Shown piece after piece: positions 43,073-52,658 of a stretch of DNA of 64,000 nt. The position numbers were made by a program, and so were the translations under genes. Positions within the stretch are counted from its first letter, which is position 1. The number at the start of each line of letters is the position of its first letter. Under the pieces are notes generated by a model. That model was given only the letters and a program-made list of their open reading frames with translations, ran no database searches and was not told the DNA's origin. This DNA is from Thiomicrorhabdus arctica DSM 13458. Its GTDB lineage: Bacteria > Pseudomonadota > Gammaproteobacteria > Thiomicrospirales > Thiomicrospiraceae. The DNA lies in NCBI RefSeq assembly GCF_000381085.1, contig NZ_KB905899.1, positions 1,761,482-1,825,481 on the forward strand, given 5' to 3'.

Positions 43073-45073
43073 ATGTGGCACAGCCTTAGCATCCGTTCAC
43101 AACTTTTTGCACTGACCTCGTTCATGCTGTTAGGCCTAACTCTGGCGACGCTTTCCCTAACCTACTGGTTAGATCAAAAGCAACGCGAAGCACTTGCTAT
43201 TGATCTCTCACAAACCCTGAACAACTCTTTAAGTCATGATATGCTCAAAGCCCTTGTCAGTAATGAGACCGATGTTTTCTCAGACCTCTCATTCCGCTTA
43301 TCGCAATTTAACTCAGTCGATCGGGTGCTGCTTTATAACGACCAGCATCAAGCTGTGTTTGAATACAAATCTAAACCCACTTATAAGTATGATCAATTAA
43401 TAGCGAAAGCAACCGAAGAGCCACGCTTTTCGGGGGTCAATTTATATGTCAAACGGCCCTTAGCCGTTGATGAATATACTTTTGGGGAAGTTGTCTACAT
43501 TATTGACATGCATGATCTCACTACTCAATTAAATGAACATTTAATCTACTTAATTATTGCCTTCCCTTTGGAACTTCTAATTGGATTCTTTCTGACTCTT
43601 AGGCTGAGTCGACTCTACTCTAGACCTTTTGAAACCCTTGCATCCGCGATGAAAAACAGCCAACCGGGCAAAAATATTTTTCCCATACTCTCCACAACCT
43701 CTCAAAATGAAGTGAAATCGTTATTTGATGGTTTCAATCAAATGATGTCCCAAATTTCGACCACGACAGAACAGTTGCGTTACCAAGCAGAGCGTGACCA
43801 ACTCACGGGGCTTTACAACCAACAGGGCTTTCAAACAAAACTAGACCACTTCTTGCACGCTGAAGACCAACCCGTTGTGACCCGTCATATCCTACTACAA
43901 ATAGACTTAGACCAATTTAAGCTGATTAATGACTCTGTCGGTCATGTGGCGGGTGATGAACTACTGAAGATGATTGCCACGAGCTGTGCGGCCGACTTAC
44001 CAAAGAACAGTATTTTAGCAAGAACAGGAGGAGATGATTTCATGATACTCATTCCCAACTGCTCACTTGAGGAGGGTACCCAACAAGCCCAAAAAACGTT
44101 GGCGACCTTAAAAGACTTCCGTTTTATCTGGGAGGGAGAGTCCTTATCGGTCTCTGCTTCAATGGGTTTAGTGGCCTTTAAGCCTTTTGAATACACCTTA
44201 GAAGGTCTCTCTAAAGCCGCTGACTCTGCCTTTTATGCGGCAAAATCTGCTGGCCGCAATCAACTGCATATCTACCAGCCAGGTGATTCCAGTACACAAA
44301 AATTTGACCGTGATATTGAAGTGGCTGGTTTTATCAAAGAAGCGCTTGGTGACGGTCCTTCACGCTTTGAGCTTTTTGCGCAAGCCATTGTTCCATTACA
44401 AACAGAGTCGACTAAAATCGGTTATGAAATTTTGCTACGGCTATGGGACAACAAAGGAAACTTTATTCCCCCTGATTTCTTTTTGCCCACCGCTGAACGC
44501 TATCAAATGATGGCGGAAATTGACATGTTTGTCCTGTGGACATTTTTAGAAACCGTTACCCAACACCCTGAACACATTCAAAACCTGCATGCAGCACATG
44601 TCAATTTGGCAGGTGGCTCATTAAACAACCATGCATTTCAAGTTAAGGTAAAACAGGCCATTGATTTTTTCGATTTTCCGTGGGAAAAACTCAGTTTAGA
44701 ACTGACAGAAACCTCCGCCGTCGGTAACTTAACAAAAGCATCTGACTTTATTCAATATTGTAAAAACCAACATATTGGTTTTGCTTTAGATGATTTTGGT
44801 ACGGGCATGTCCTCTTTTGAATACCTAAAAAATCTACCGTTTGATGTGGTTAAAATTGATGGCAGCTTTGTGAAAGATATGCATACTGATCCCACCGATA
44901 AAGCCGTGATACGGTATATTCAAGAAATAAGTGCTTTGCGTAATCAAGAAACGGTTGCAGAGTACATTGAAACCATGGAAGATGTTAAAGTCTTAACTGA
45001 AATTGGCATTACTTATGGTCAAGGTTATTACCTTGGCAAACCTAAACCCCTGACAGAGTGGCTTAATCCCTAG
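43073..45073 (+). CDS. Membrane GGDEF-EAL protein
   Basis: 666 residues. Membrane helices at about 10-32 and 157-178 flank a periplasmic domain of about 125 residues. A HAMP-like linker (about 179-235) leads to a GGDEF domain (about 238-402) whose signature is GGDDF (319-323), with IDLDQFKLINDSVGHVAGD intact. The EAL domain (about 415-665) has EIL for EAL (E452 in GYEILLRLW), HVNLAGGSLNNHAF, LELTETSAV, LDDFGTGMSSFEYLK, VVKIDGSF, VAEYIETMED and GQGYYLGKP, so phosphodiesterase activity is plausible. The layout recalls LapD/CdgJ-type proteins. A strong SD (AAAGGACCTCCTTC) precedes the ATG. The stop overlaps the GTG of tmcA. Confidence 0.93.
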   Translation: MWHSLSIRSQLFALTSFMLLGLTLATLSLTYWLDQKQREALAIDLSQTLNNSLSHDMLKALVSNETDVFSDLSFRLSQFNSVDRVLLYNDQHQAVFEYKSKPTYKYDQLIAKATEEPRFSGVNLYVKRPLAVDEYTFGEVVYIIDMHDLTTQLNEHLIYLIIAFPLELLIGFFLTLRLSRLYSRPFETLASAMKNSQPGKNIFPILSTTSQNEVKSLFDGFNQMMSQISTTTEQLRYQAERDQLTGLYNQQGFQTKLDHFLHAEDQPVVTRHILLQIDLDQFKLINDSVGHVAGDELLKMIATSCAADLPKNSILARTGGDDFMILIPNCSLEEGTQQAQKTLATLKDFRFIWEGESLSVSASMGLVAFKPFEYTLEGLSKAADSAFYAAKSAGRNQLHIYQPGDSSTQKFDRDIEVAGFIKEALGDGPSRFELFAQAIVPLQTESTKIGYEILLRLWDNKGNFIPPDFFLPTAERYQMMAEIDMFVLWTFLETVTQHPEHIQNLHAAHVNLAGGSLNNHAFQVKVKQAIDFFDFPWEKLSLELTETSAVGNLTKASDFIQYCKNQHIGFALDDFGTGMSSFEYLKNLPFDVVKIDGSFVKDMHTDPTDKAVIRYIQEISALRNQETVAEYIETMEDVKVLTEIGITYGQGYYLGKPKPLTEWLNP

Positions 45074-47319
45074 TGACCTCCAATAATCTAACTTTTTTAC
45101 GCCAAACCCTCACCCAACACCACCATCGCGTTTTAGTGATTTTAAGTGGTCAAAGAGATTGGCAATCGGCCCAATTAGAAAATCTGTGGACACCGCTTGA
45201 AACCGTGCTTTCGATAGGGTCTAAAAAAGATCGACTTTCTCCTCAAGACCTTAATACCACTCTTGAAACACTTGAAAGCAAACAGCTCATTCACTCTCTA
45301 GGACAAGAATTAGAGGGTGTGATTCTAGATGCCTCAGAAGGATTAAGTGCCAATACGCTCGGCATTGCTGCAGGGATGGTTAAAGGCGGTGGACTATTTG
45401 TCGTACTCACACCTGAGATCAAAGAGTGGCGTGCCCAGCCAAACCCAGACAATGCAAGATTTCTTAACTCACCGCTTGGCATTGAACAAGCACACCCTTA
45501 TTTTATTGACCATCTTATTCAGCAATGGCAGGCACCTCATCAACAGGTACTCTGGCTCAGCGAGAGTGACACAAAGTCCAACTCTTCCTTAAAAATTGAA
45601 TCTTTTACACAAAGATTAATTGACCAGGCTGCCATCTCAACCTCACTCAAAGAACGCCTTCCGACTCTGGATCAGCAACAGGTGATACAAGCCATTCACC
45701 GTGTTGCGTTTGGTCATAGAAAACGACCGTTGGTCGTGAGTGCTGACAGAGGGCGCGGTAAAAGTAGCGCTTTAGGTTTAGCAGCGGTGCACTGTTTACT
45801 GGATGGAAAACAAGAGATCGTCCTTACTGCCAGCCGCCTTGATCAGGCAAAGATGGCATTTGAACACGCCATAAAGGCGGTTATCAAAGCGGCTGAAACA
45901 CTGGATATTAACATTGAAACAAAGCAACCAGGCCTGGTCAGTTTTCGTTTTCAAAATCAACTCAAAACCTTTAGGTTCATTGCTCCCGATCAATTAATGA
46001 TAAACCCCACACAAGCCGATGTTTTAATGGTCGATGAAGCCGCACACCTGCCAACCCCTTTATTGACTCAGCTGCTGCATCGCCATCACCGTTTGGTCTT
46101 CGCCACGACTTTGCATGGCTATGAAGGTTCTGGCAGGGGCTTTGAATTACGTTTTAAAAAGACACTGAATACGTTCACGCCAGACTGGAAAAACCTGCAC
46201 TTAAAGCAACCGATTCGTTGGGCAGAAAATGATCCACTTGAAACGGCAATCAACCAGGCTTTATTTCTAACACCAAATCCACTTGAGTCCAATCTAGTCA
46301 ATGATTTAAAACACTTTAACAAGGAAAATATTGCCCTCCAGGAAGAGAGTATTCATGACTTAGTAAACGATTCGAAATTATTGCACACAATCTTTGAACT
46401 ACTGGTTCAGGCACACTACCAAACCAGTCCAAATGATTTCCAACAACTCTTAAGCGCCCCGAATCTGAAAATTATAACCGCCAAACAAAATCACCGATTA
46501 CTCGGCGTTGTACTCTGCATTGAAGAAGGTAAAATTATGCCGACTTCAAACCGTGTTCATGGTCATTTGGTGCCACAACTGCTCTGTAAAAACTATGCCT
46601 CGGGAGACTTCAGCCTACTCTCTACCTGGCGTATTATGCGCATCGCAGTGCACCCGGAATATCAACAGCAAGGCATTGGCAAAAAGCTTCTAAAAACGGT
46701 ACAAAACCTCGCCCGTCATGCTCGTATCGATTATCTCAGCAGTAGTTTTGGCGCCAGCAATGAACTTCTGCCTTTTTGGTTTAATCAAGGGTATACCCCC
46801 CTTCATGTTGGTGTAAAGCGCGACAAAGCCAGCGGCAGCCATAATATTGTGGTCACTTTGGCATTAAGCGCCATGGCACAACAAGCGTTAGCCACGATAC
46901 AACGCGTATTTCAAGCGCAATTTCCTCATACCGTCATCGAGCCCTTATATTTCGTACCCACCCAGCAAATCTTAGCGGTTTTAAAGACGTTTCGTTTTAA
47001 AACTCAGAAACCGCAACTTGAAGCGTCGGCGATCGCTTATGAGTCAAAACAACGTCAATATGAGTCAATCAGTGGTTTGCTGTGGGAGTGGAGTATCCGG
47101 AATCCGCAAACGTTGGATCACGCCAGCCATTTTCAGCAGGCTGTTTGGGGCGATAAAGTATTGAAAAAACAGAGTTGGCAAGATGTTGCGCACCATAATC
47201 ACTTGTCAGGGCGCAAAGAAGTGGAAACAATCATGCAAGAAATGCTTACCGAGGTCCTTTCTGACTCTCGCAAAACGGTCGGCCAACGCATATTTCAAGC
47301 CGATTTGCGCCGAACGTAG
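45073..47319 (+). CDS. tmcA: tRNA(Met) cytidine acetyltransferase TmcA
   Basis: 748 residues from a GTG that shares one base with the upstream stop (TAGTG). N-terminal RNA-binding region, then helicase-type module with Walker A SADRGRGKSSALG (about 223-235) and DEAA, then the GNAT acetyltransferase (WRIMRIAVHPEYQQQGIGKKLLKTV, SSFGASNELLPFWFNQGYTPLHVG) and a C-terminal tRNA-binding tail. It acetylates C34 of elongator tRNA-Met using ATP and acetyl-CoA. It is coupled to the GGDEF-EAL gene. Residues Q-P-G-L-V-S, before a predicted strand of the helicase module, are encoded by a palindrome copy. Confidence 0.96.
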   Translation: MTSNNLTFLRQTLTQHHHRVLVILSGQRDWQSAQLENLWTPLETVLSIGSKKDRLSPQDLNTTLETLESKQLIHSLGQELEGVILDASEGLSANTLGIAAGMVKGGGLFVVLTPEIKEWRAQPNPDNARFLNSPLGIEQAHPYFIDHLIQQWQAPHQQVLWLSESDTKSNSSLKIESFTQRLIDQAAISTSLKERLPTLDQQQVIQAIHRVAFGHRKRPLVVSADRGRGKSSALGLAAVHCLLDGKQEIVLTASRLDQAKMAFEHAIKAVIKAAETLDINIETKQPGLVSFRFQNQLKTFRFIAPDQLMINPTQADVLMVDEAAHLPTPLLTQLLHRHHRLVFATTLHGYEGSGRGFELRFKKTLNTFTPDWKNLHLKQPIRWAENDPLETAINQALFLTPNPLESNLVNDLKHFNKENIALQEESIHDLVNDSKLLHTIFELLVQAHYQTSPNDFQQLLSAPNLKIITAKQNHRLLGVVLCIEEGKIMPTSNRVHGHLVPQLLCKNYASGDFSLLSTWRIMRIAVHPEYQQQGIGKKLLKTVQNLARHARIDYLSSSFGASNELLPFWFNQGYTPLHVGVKRDKASGSHNIVVTLALSAMAQQALATIQRVFQAQFPHTVIEPLYFVPTQQILAVLKTFRFKTQKPQLEASAIAYESKQRQYESISGLLWEWSIRNPQTLDHASHFQQAVWGDKVLKKQSWQDVAHHNHLSGRKEVETIMQEMLTEVLSDSRKTVGQRIFQADLRRT
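45927..45938. repeat. Palindrome ACCAGGCCTGGT, copy 9 (inside tmcA)
   Basis: Intact copy read Q-P-G-L-V-S on the plus strand, in the same phase as the aroE and rhodanese copies. Confidence 0.9.
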
Positions 47320-47337
47320 ATGGACTCAACCACAGAC

Positions 47338-47376
47338 AAAAAAGCCCAAGTAACGTAAGTCCACTCGGGCTTTTTG
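47338..47376. terminator. Bidirectional terminator between tmcA and purU
   Basis: AAAAAGCCC (47339-47347) pairs with GGGCTTTTT (47367-47375). It serves the two convergent genes. Confidence 0.88.
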
Positions 47377-47400
47377 TATTTTAATAAACGAAAAAACGTT

Positions 47401-48258
47401 CTATGAATCAAAAACCACTGTTTTCTTGCCATGGATTAAAACACGATCTTCAAGGTGGTAACGCAAACCACGCGCCAAAACCATTTTTTCAACATCTCGT
47501 CCTAACCGCTTCAGATCCTCAATGGACTTAGAGTGATTCACACGAATCACATCCTGCTCGATAATGGGTCCTTCATCTAACTCTTCCGTCACATAATGAC
47601 AGGTGGCTCCAATCAACTTAACACCACGTGCACTCGCTTGGTGGTAAGGTTTTGCACCCACAAATGAAGGTAAGAAACTGTGATGGATATTAATAACTTG
47701 CCCGGCGTAATCGGTACACATCTGCGGTGGCAAAATTTGCATATAGCGTGCTAAAACAATCATGTCTGCACCATATTGTTTAGCTAAAATTTCGGTTTCT
47801 GCAAACGCTTGTGACTTAGTCTCTGGTGTAACAGGCACATGATGAAACGGGACTTTATACCACTCAACCATCGACCGTAAATCGTCATGATTGGCAATCA
47901 CACAAGCAATTTCACCCGGCAATTCATTCTCGTGCCAACGGTGCAGTAAATCCGCCAAACAGTGCGACTCTTTAGAGGCAAACAACGCAATCTTTTTAGG
48001 TTTTTCAGAATCTGAAATATACCAAGTCATGTTAAACGCATCGGCGATAGGCTGAAAGCCTTGTTCAAAAGCTTCAAAATCACCCGAAAGAGAACTGGCT
48101 AAAATCTCGTGACGCATAAAAAACCAATTATCTGTTGGATCGGTGTGGTGGTTCGCTTCCACGATACAACCGCCCTGTTCAGCGATGTATGCGGCAACTT
48201 TGGCTACAATTCCCACTTGATCAGGGCAAGAAATGACTAAACGATAAACATGACTCAT
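47401..48258 (-). CDS. purU: Formyltetrahydrofolate deformylase PurU
   Basis: 285 residues. An N-terminal ACT domain (YRLVISCPDQVGIVAKVAAYIAEQGGCIVEANHHTD) is followed by a formyltransferase-like hydrolase domain (KIALFASKESHCLADLLHRW, VIANHDDL, LARYMQILPPQMCTDYAGQVINIHHSFLPSFVGAKPYHQA, GATCHYVTEELDEGPIIEQDV). The catalytic NIHHSFLPSF and D of DEGPII are intact. It releases formate from 10-formyl-THF for PurT and one-carbon balance, and is normally controlled by Met and Gly through the ACT domain. It is a single gene. Confidence 0.96.
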   Translation of the reverse strand: MSHVYRLVISCPDQVGIVAKVAAYIAEQGGCIVEANHHTDPTDNWFFMRHEILASSLSGDFEAFEQGFQPIADAFNMTWYISDSEKPKKIALFASKESHCLADLLHRWHENELPGEIACVIANHDDLRSMVEWYKVPFHHVPVTPETKSQAFAETEILAKQYGADMIVLARYMQILPPQMCTDYAGQVINIHHSFLPSFVGAKPYHQASARGVKLIGATCHYVTEELDEGPIIEQDVIRVNHSKSIEDLKRLGRDVEKMVLARGLRYHLEDRVLIHGKKTVVFDS

Positions 48259-48586
48259 AATGACAGACTCTCTTCATAAGAAAATAATGCCCATATAATA
48301 TCAAATGCGTTCAAACATAGGCAAAAGGTCGACAAATATTTTTTCATTTGAATAACCATCAAGTCGTTCACTCCTAACGCCCTCTATATACTTGACAAAA
48401 TTTCACACCACCCTAGCGATGCCCATTTTTGATTAAAATGTATCTCCAATGCTTTTTTTGAATCTATTGTATGCAGACCATTACGGCCAACTTCTATGCT
48501 TTTGACTGATTTTTGAAGTCAGTTGCGCTATAATTGCGCGCATTAATACCTCCTTTATCCATTATTTGAAGCCATTGGGAAACCTC
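48259..48586. promoter_or_regulatory. Divergent region between purU and xthA
   Basis: 328 bp. On the xthA side there is a consensus -10 TATAAT (48527-48532) inside GCGC-TATAATT-GCGC symmetry, with TTGACT 21 bp upstream (spacing too long for a standard promoter) and a TGACT/AGTCA inverted repeat between them. Nothing coding is seen. Confidence 0.45.
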
Positions 48587-49408
48587 ATGAAAATCGTCTC
48601 TTTCAATACCAATAGCGTTCGTCTGCGCCTACATCAATTGCAATCACTCACCGATAGAATTAAACCAGACATTATTGGGTTACAAGAGACCAAAGTACAA
48701 GACCATGATTTTCCAACCGAGGCCATTGAAGAGATGGGCTATAACGCGATTTTTATCGGTCAAAAAACCCACTATGGCGTGGCACTTTTATATCGCAAAG
48801 GAATTGAGCTCATCGATTCCCAAAAGGGCTGGAAAACCGACGATGAAACAGCACAAAAGCGTATGATCATTGGTGATTTTAAATTAGAAAATGGCGAAAC
48901 TGTTCGAGTGGTAAATGGCTACTTCCCTCAAGGAGAGTGCCGTACACATGAAACTAAATTTCCCGCAAAAGCTCGTTTTTATGAAGACCTAATGTCGTAC
49001 TTAGAAACCGAGTGTGATCGTGAGCAAGCGCTCGTTGTGATAGGTGATTTTAATATCTCGCCGACTGATTTGGATATTGGTATTGGTGAAGACAATCGTA
49101 AACGCTGGTTACGCGACGGCAAGACCAGCTTTTTACCGGAAGAGCGAGAGTGGTGGGCACGTTTATTAAACTGGGGATTGAAAGATACGTTTCGCAGCAT
49201 TCATCCAGAAGAAGACAATATCTTTAGTTGGTTTGACTATCGCTCTAAAGGGTTTGACCGTGAACCGCGTCGAGGCCTGAGAATTGACACAGTGCTAGCG
49301 ACCCATTCGTTAAATGCCAAAGCGGTAGACAGTAAAGTGGGTTATGAAGAACGCGCTATGGAAAAGCCTTCTGATCACGCGCCTATTTGGACAGAGTTTA
49401 AACTCTGA
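48587..49408 (+). CDS. xthA: Exodeoxyribonuclease III
   Basis: The ATG at 48587 (273 residues, MKIVSFNTNSVRLRLHQLQSL) matches the ExoIII start; a TTG seven codons upstream is not conserved. Active-site elements are visible: N-terminal FNTN, metal-binding E of GLQETKVQD, YFPQGE, VVIGDFNISPTDLDIG and the C-terminal SDHAPIWTEF with the catalytic D-H. It acts as AP endonuclease and 3'-5' exonuclease in base-excision repair. The flavin-reductase-type gene begins 90 bp downstream. Confidence 0.94.
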   Translation: MKIVSFNTNSVRLRLHQLQSLTDRIKPDIIGLQETKVQDHDFPTEAIEEMGYNAIFIGQKTHYGVALLYRKGIELIDSQKGWKTDDETAQKRMIIGDFKLENGETVRVVNGYFPQGECRTHETKFPAKARFYEDLMSYLETECDREQALVVIGDFNISPTDLDIGIGEDNRKRWLRDGKTSFLPEEREWWARLLNWGLKDTFRSIHPEEDNIFSWFDYRSKGFDREPRRGLRIDTVLATHSLNAKAVDSKVGYEERAMEKPSDHAPIWTEFKL

Positions 49409-49498
49409 GAATACGCCTTGAGATAAGCGACTCAAGCAGAACCTTATCACCAACAACCTTCGGTTTGAAAAATTCCGTTAAGGTTTATAGGATTTAAA

Positions 49499-50179
49499 AT
49501 GACAGCTGTTATTCACCCACTGAAAGTGGTTCATGTCGAAAAACTCGCTCCACAAATTATTCAGATTTTAATGCAAGCTGAGCATCCGATTACGTATGCT
49601 TCCGGACAGTATATTATGCTTGGATTTAACAGTGAGGACCTTAAGCCTTTCTCGATTGCATCAGCACCACGTGAGGATGGTTTAATCGAATGTCATATTC
49701 GTAATCTGGACGATAGTGAATGGATGCAAGCTCTATTTGCAGTGCAAACGGGGGATCACCTGGTCATGCAGGGACCAAAAGACCAGATGCAACTGCAACC
49801 TGCACATCAGCCTATTATATTTGTGGCAGGTGGCACAGGCTTTGCGCCCATGAAAGCCTTATTAGACTCTTTACTTAAGCAAGGTACAGGCGTTCCTGTA
49901 CACTTTTACTGGGGAGCCCGTTCGGTAGCGGATCTGTACCAGCACGACACTATGTTGGCCTTAATGCAAACCCATGCAAATATGCAATACATCCCCGTAA
50001 TATCGGGTGAAGCAGAGCTGTGGAATGGTTTAACAGGCCTAGTACATGAACAAGTTTTACAACAACATCCTAACTTAGAACATACGACCGTCTATATGTG
50101 CGGACCTTGGCCGATGATGCAAAAAGCCAAGTTAGATTTTTTGGCGGCAGAGATAGACCCTATCCATCTTATTTGTTAA
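49499..50179 (+). CDS. NAD(P)H-flavin reductase-like oxidoreductase (Fre family)
   Basis: 226 residues, ferredoxin-reductase fold. The flavin-binding R-x-x-S motif is present as LKPFSIASAPRE (K-P-F-S, with a lysine or proline near the normal arginine). A nucleotide-binding glycine motif VAGGTGFAPMKALL and the C-terminal YMCGPWPMMQKAKLDFLA complete the NAD(P) domain. There is no 2Fe-2S ferredoxin domain (which would show CxxxxCxxC), so it resembles Fre/LuxG, which supply reduced flavin. Its physiological partner is unknown. pldA starts 25 bp later. Confidence 0.9.
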   Translation: MTAVIHPLKVVHVEKLAPQIIQILMQAEHPITYASGQYIMLGFNSEDLKPFSIASAPREDGLIECHIRNLDDSEWMQALFAVQTGDHLVMQGPKDQMQLQPAHQPIIFVAGGTGFAPMKALLDSLLKQGTGVPVHFYWGARSVADLYQHDTMLALMQTHANMQYIPVISGEAELWNGLTGLVHEQVLQQHPNLEHTTVYMCGPWPMMQKAKLDFLAAEIDPIHLIC

Positions 50180-50204
50180 AACTAAAAACCATAAGAGATC
50201 AAAA

Positions 50205-51185
50205 ATGAATTATTTCAAGCGCGCTGCTCTCATCTTTCTCAGTATATCAAGCCTTGCAAGTGTCTCAGCGAATGCGCTTGAACTGACACCTTATGAAGGG
50301 TGTTTAAATACAGTGATGCAACAAGCAACGGATGAGATGACGGTTGCTGACATAAAACAAGCCTGCATCCGTCAAAAAACAGCTTCTCTTCCTTTGGAAA
50401 AACGTCGACTTAATGAACAACTCACTGAAGATAATCCCTTTGTACTGACACCGCACCTGCTCAACTATGCGATTATTGGGCACTATACCAATAGCGTTAA
50501 TAAAGCGCCTTTTGAAGACAATGTCGGTCACCCCCTCGATTTTAAAGACCAAGAATTGCAATTCCAATTAAGCTTTAAATTTCCACTGGCGAAAGACCTA
50601 CCTGTTCTGGGCAGAAATATTGATCTCTATGCCGCCTATACCAACCGTTCTTTTTGGCAGTTTTTTGATGACAAAGACTCTATTCCTTTTAGAGAGACGA
50701 ATCATGAGCCTGAAGTATGGGCAGAATTTCATGCTGATCTAGATTTCTTAGAATACAACCTGCACAAAGTCGCCATAGGGCTTAGTCACCAATCCAATGG
50801 CCAATCTGGGTCTCTTTCTCGTGGCTGGAACCGTCTTTACGTGCAAGGATTTCTTCAACATAAAAACAGCTACTTAAGTTTTAAAACTTGGCAGCGTTTT
50901 GAAGAATCAGACAAAATTGATAACCGTTTTGACTACGCCAAATACTTGGGCGATTATGAGATTGAAGCCGCCTATAAAGTACGAGAACACTCTTTTGGAT
51001 TAAAGGTGCGGAATCGTTATATATTGAATAAATATGGCTCCGTACAACTTGACTATACTTACCCCTTAACAAAACGTTTAAAAGGCTATATACAGTGGTT
51101 CAGCGGCTACGGTGAAAGTTTAATTGATCTTGATTACCATACCAATAAAATCGGTATTGGAATCGTGCTTGCAGATCGAATCTAA
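50205..51185 (+). CDS. pldA: Outer-membrane phospholipase A PldA
   Basis: 326 residues with a signal peptide (LIFLSISSLASVSANA). The catalytic set matches OMPLA exactly in spacing: H195, S197 and N209 in GLSHQSNGQSGSLSRGWNRLY (H142, S144 and N156 in E. coli). About twelve amphipathic beta strands follow, ending in a terminal strand (KIGIGIVLADRI), as expected of an outer-membrane barrel. OMPLA becomes active by Ca2+-dependent dimerisation when phospholipid reaches the outer leaflet. The N-terminal region (about 25-80) is longer than in E. coli. Confidence 0.95.
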   Translation: MNYFKRAALIFLSISSLASVSANALELTPYEGCLNTVMQQATDEMTVADIKQACIRQKTASLPLEKRRLNEQLTEDNPFVLTPHLLNYAIIGHYTNSVNKAPFEDNVGHPLDFKDQELQFQLSFKFPLAKDLPVLGRNIDLYAAYTNRSFWQFFDDKDSIPFRETNHEPEVWAEFHADLDFLEYNLHKVAIGLSHQSNGQSGSLSRGWNRLYVQGFLQHKNSYLSFKTWQRFEESDKIDNRFDYAKYLGDYEIEAAYKVREHSFGLKVRNRYILNKYGSVQLDYTYPLTKRLKGYIQWFSGYGESLIDLDYHTNKIGIGIVLADRI

Positions 51186-51366
51186 GCCTGATTCATCGCC
51201 CAATAACATTTACATACCTCATGACCTCTCACACTGAATCGATCAAGACCATAACAAAACTTTAATTTGATGGTGAATGGGCTATTACTGGCTAATAACG
51301 CTCACGAGATCAGCACAATCTGCTCCATTTTTACTTATTCAACTGGTCTAAAACATACTAAGGGCG

Positions 51367-52551
51367 TTAATCGAGTAGCGAACTTCCCTCTAGGCGAACA
51401 ATCGCTTCCTTATAGGTCAAGGCTGCTTGATTATCTTTACCTTCGGCTTCATAGCATTGCGCAAGCGCATGATACGTTTCCACCTCTGGACGAATTTTTA
51501 GACTCTCTTGTAGGTGATTTTGTCCACGGCCCCATAATTGACTACGACAGGCTAAGCGTCCCAATGATAATAATAGAACGGGATTGTTTTCTTGGTCTTT
51601 CAACCACATCTCCGCTTTTTTCAAGCGTTCAAATGCAGGCCCTAGCGTAAGGCGCCCATACTGATAGACTAAACGATCATTCCACTCTTTTTTAAGAGCC
51701 TTTTCTATTAATAAGGCCAAACCGACTTCCTGACCTCTACCAATTCTTTGCTCCACATATTCCACCAAAACTTGCGGAATGAGCTTTTGCCTAGAGTTCA
51801 ATTGTGCCCATAAAGCATCGAGTGTCGTTTCATCCATGGCGGTGGCCAGCTTGCCTGCTAATAAACTGTGTTCAAGTGCCAACAGCTCGGCTTTGTCTAT
51901 TGCGCGTGTTTTTTTGATGACGGGTAGCAAATCCTCCAATCTTTTCCAGAGTCCTAATTGGCGCAATGCCAAGCTATATTCTGCCAAAATGGTAATGTGT
52001 TTTGGGTGTTGTTCGTGTAATGTTTCTAGAATACTCAATGCCACTTCGGGCTGTTCTTCCCAAAGTAAACGGGCTTCGACTAAACCAATGGTGACATAAT
52101 CAGAAACGTACTCGTCACGTGCCTGCTGGAGATACTGATCGCGCCGGTCATATGCCTTTTGATTATGAGCCATCTTGGCAGCACTCAAATAATGAACCAG
52201 ACCGGCTTCACTCTGTTTAGCACTTTTGATCAACTGTTTTTCAGCCGTTTGCCAGTCTCCATACTCTAAGGCAATCATCCCTTTTGCCATAGAATTTTCG
52301 GCTTTACTGTATCGATGCAAGCGTCGGCTGTGACGCCAGAAAACAGGTAGATGCCAAAGGTTTAAAAACAGACGAATCAGAAAATAGCCTGATATAAAAG
52401 CCACCGCCACAGCAGCCACTAAAAAACTCAGACTCGTTTCGATAACCCAGTCGTTCCAAACCATAGAAACCTGACCATTGTCATACAGTAGCAAGGTTGC
52501 TAAACCAGTGCCTACTAAAAAAACAATCGCCCAAATTAAGATTAATCGCAT
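51367..52551 (-). CDS. hemY: HemY, haem-biosynthesis-associated TPR membrane protein
   Basis: 394 residues with two N-terminal membrane helices (about 5-24 and 41-63) and a cytoplasmic or periplasmic TPR region. Recognisable pieces are NSMAKGMIALEYGDWQTAEKQLIKSA, GLVEARLLWEEQPEVALSILETLHEQHPKHITILAEYSLALRQLG and LGRLACRSQLWGRGQNHLQESLKIRPEVETYHALAQCYEAEG. HemY lies at the end of hemCDXY operons in gammaproteobacteria; its precise role is unclear. It is last of four genes here, 107 bp after hemX. Confidence 0.93.
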   Translation of the reverse strand: MRLILIWAIVFLVGTGLATLLLYDNGQVSMVWNDWVIETSLSFLVAAVAVAFISGYFLIRLFLNLWHLPVFWRHSRRLHRYSKAENSMAKGMIALEYGDWQTAEKQLIKSAKQSEAGLVHYLSAAKMAHNQKAYDRRDQYLQQARDEYVSDYVTIGLVEARLLWEEQPEVALSILETLHEQHPKHITILAEYSLALRQLGLWKRLEDLLPVIKKTRAIDKAELLALEHSLLAGKLATAMDETTLDALWAQLNSRQKLIPQVLVEYVEQRIGRGQEVGLALLIEKALKKEWNDRLVYQYGRLTLGPAFERLKKAEMWLKDQENNPVLLLSLGRLACRSQLWGRGQNHLQESLKIRPEVETYHALAQCYEAEGKDNQAALTYKEAIVRLEGSSLLD

Positions 52552-52658
52552 GTGCTTTTTTATCCCTTTACTGAAACATTGGGGGTACTAAGCTTTTCTT
52601 AATACCCTAAAACTGATAGGTAAGGTTAAAGTATGATTTTCATTTTGTAATCACTTGA

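Noticed and set aside
45622..45632. TGACCAGGCTG in tmcA and ACCAGGCCACT at 19090 as copies
   Set aside because: Only one half matches; natural codons for Asp-Gln-Ala and for Gln-Ala-type sequence explain them.
51267..51650. 127-codon plus-strand frame overlapping hemY
   Set aside because: It is antisense to the conserved C-terminal TPR region of hemY and has no SD or recognisable domain.
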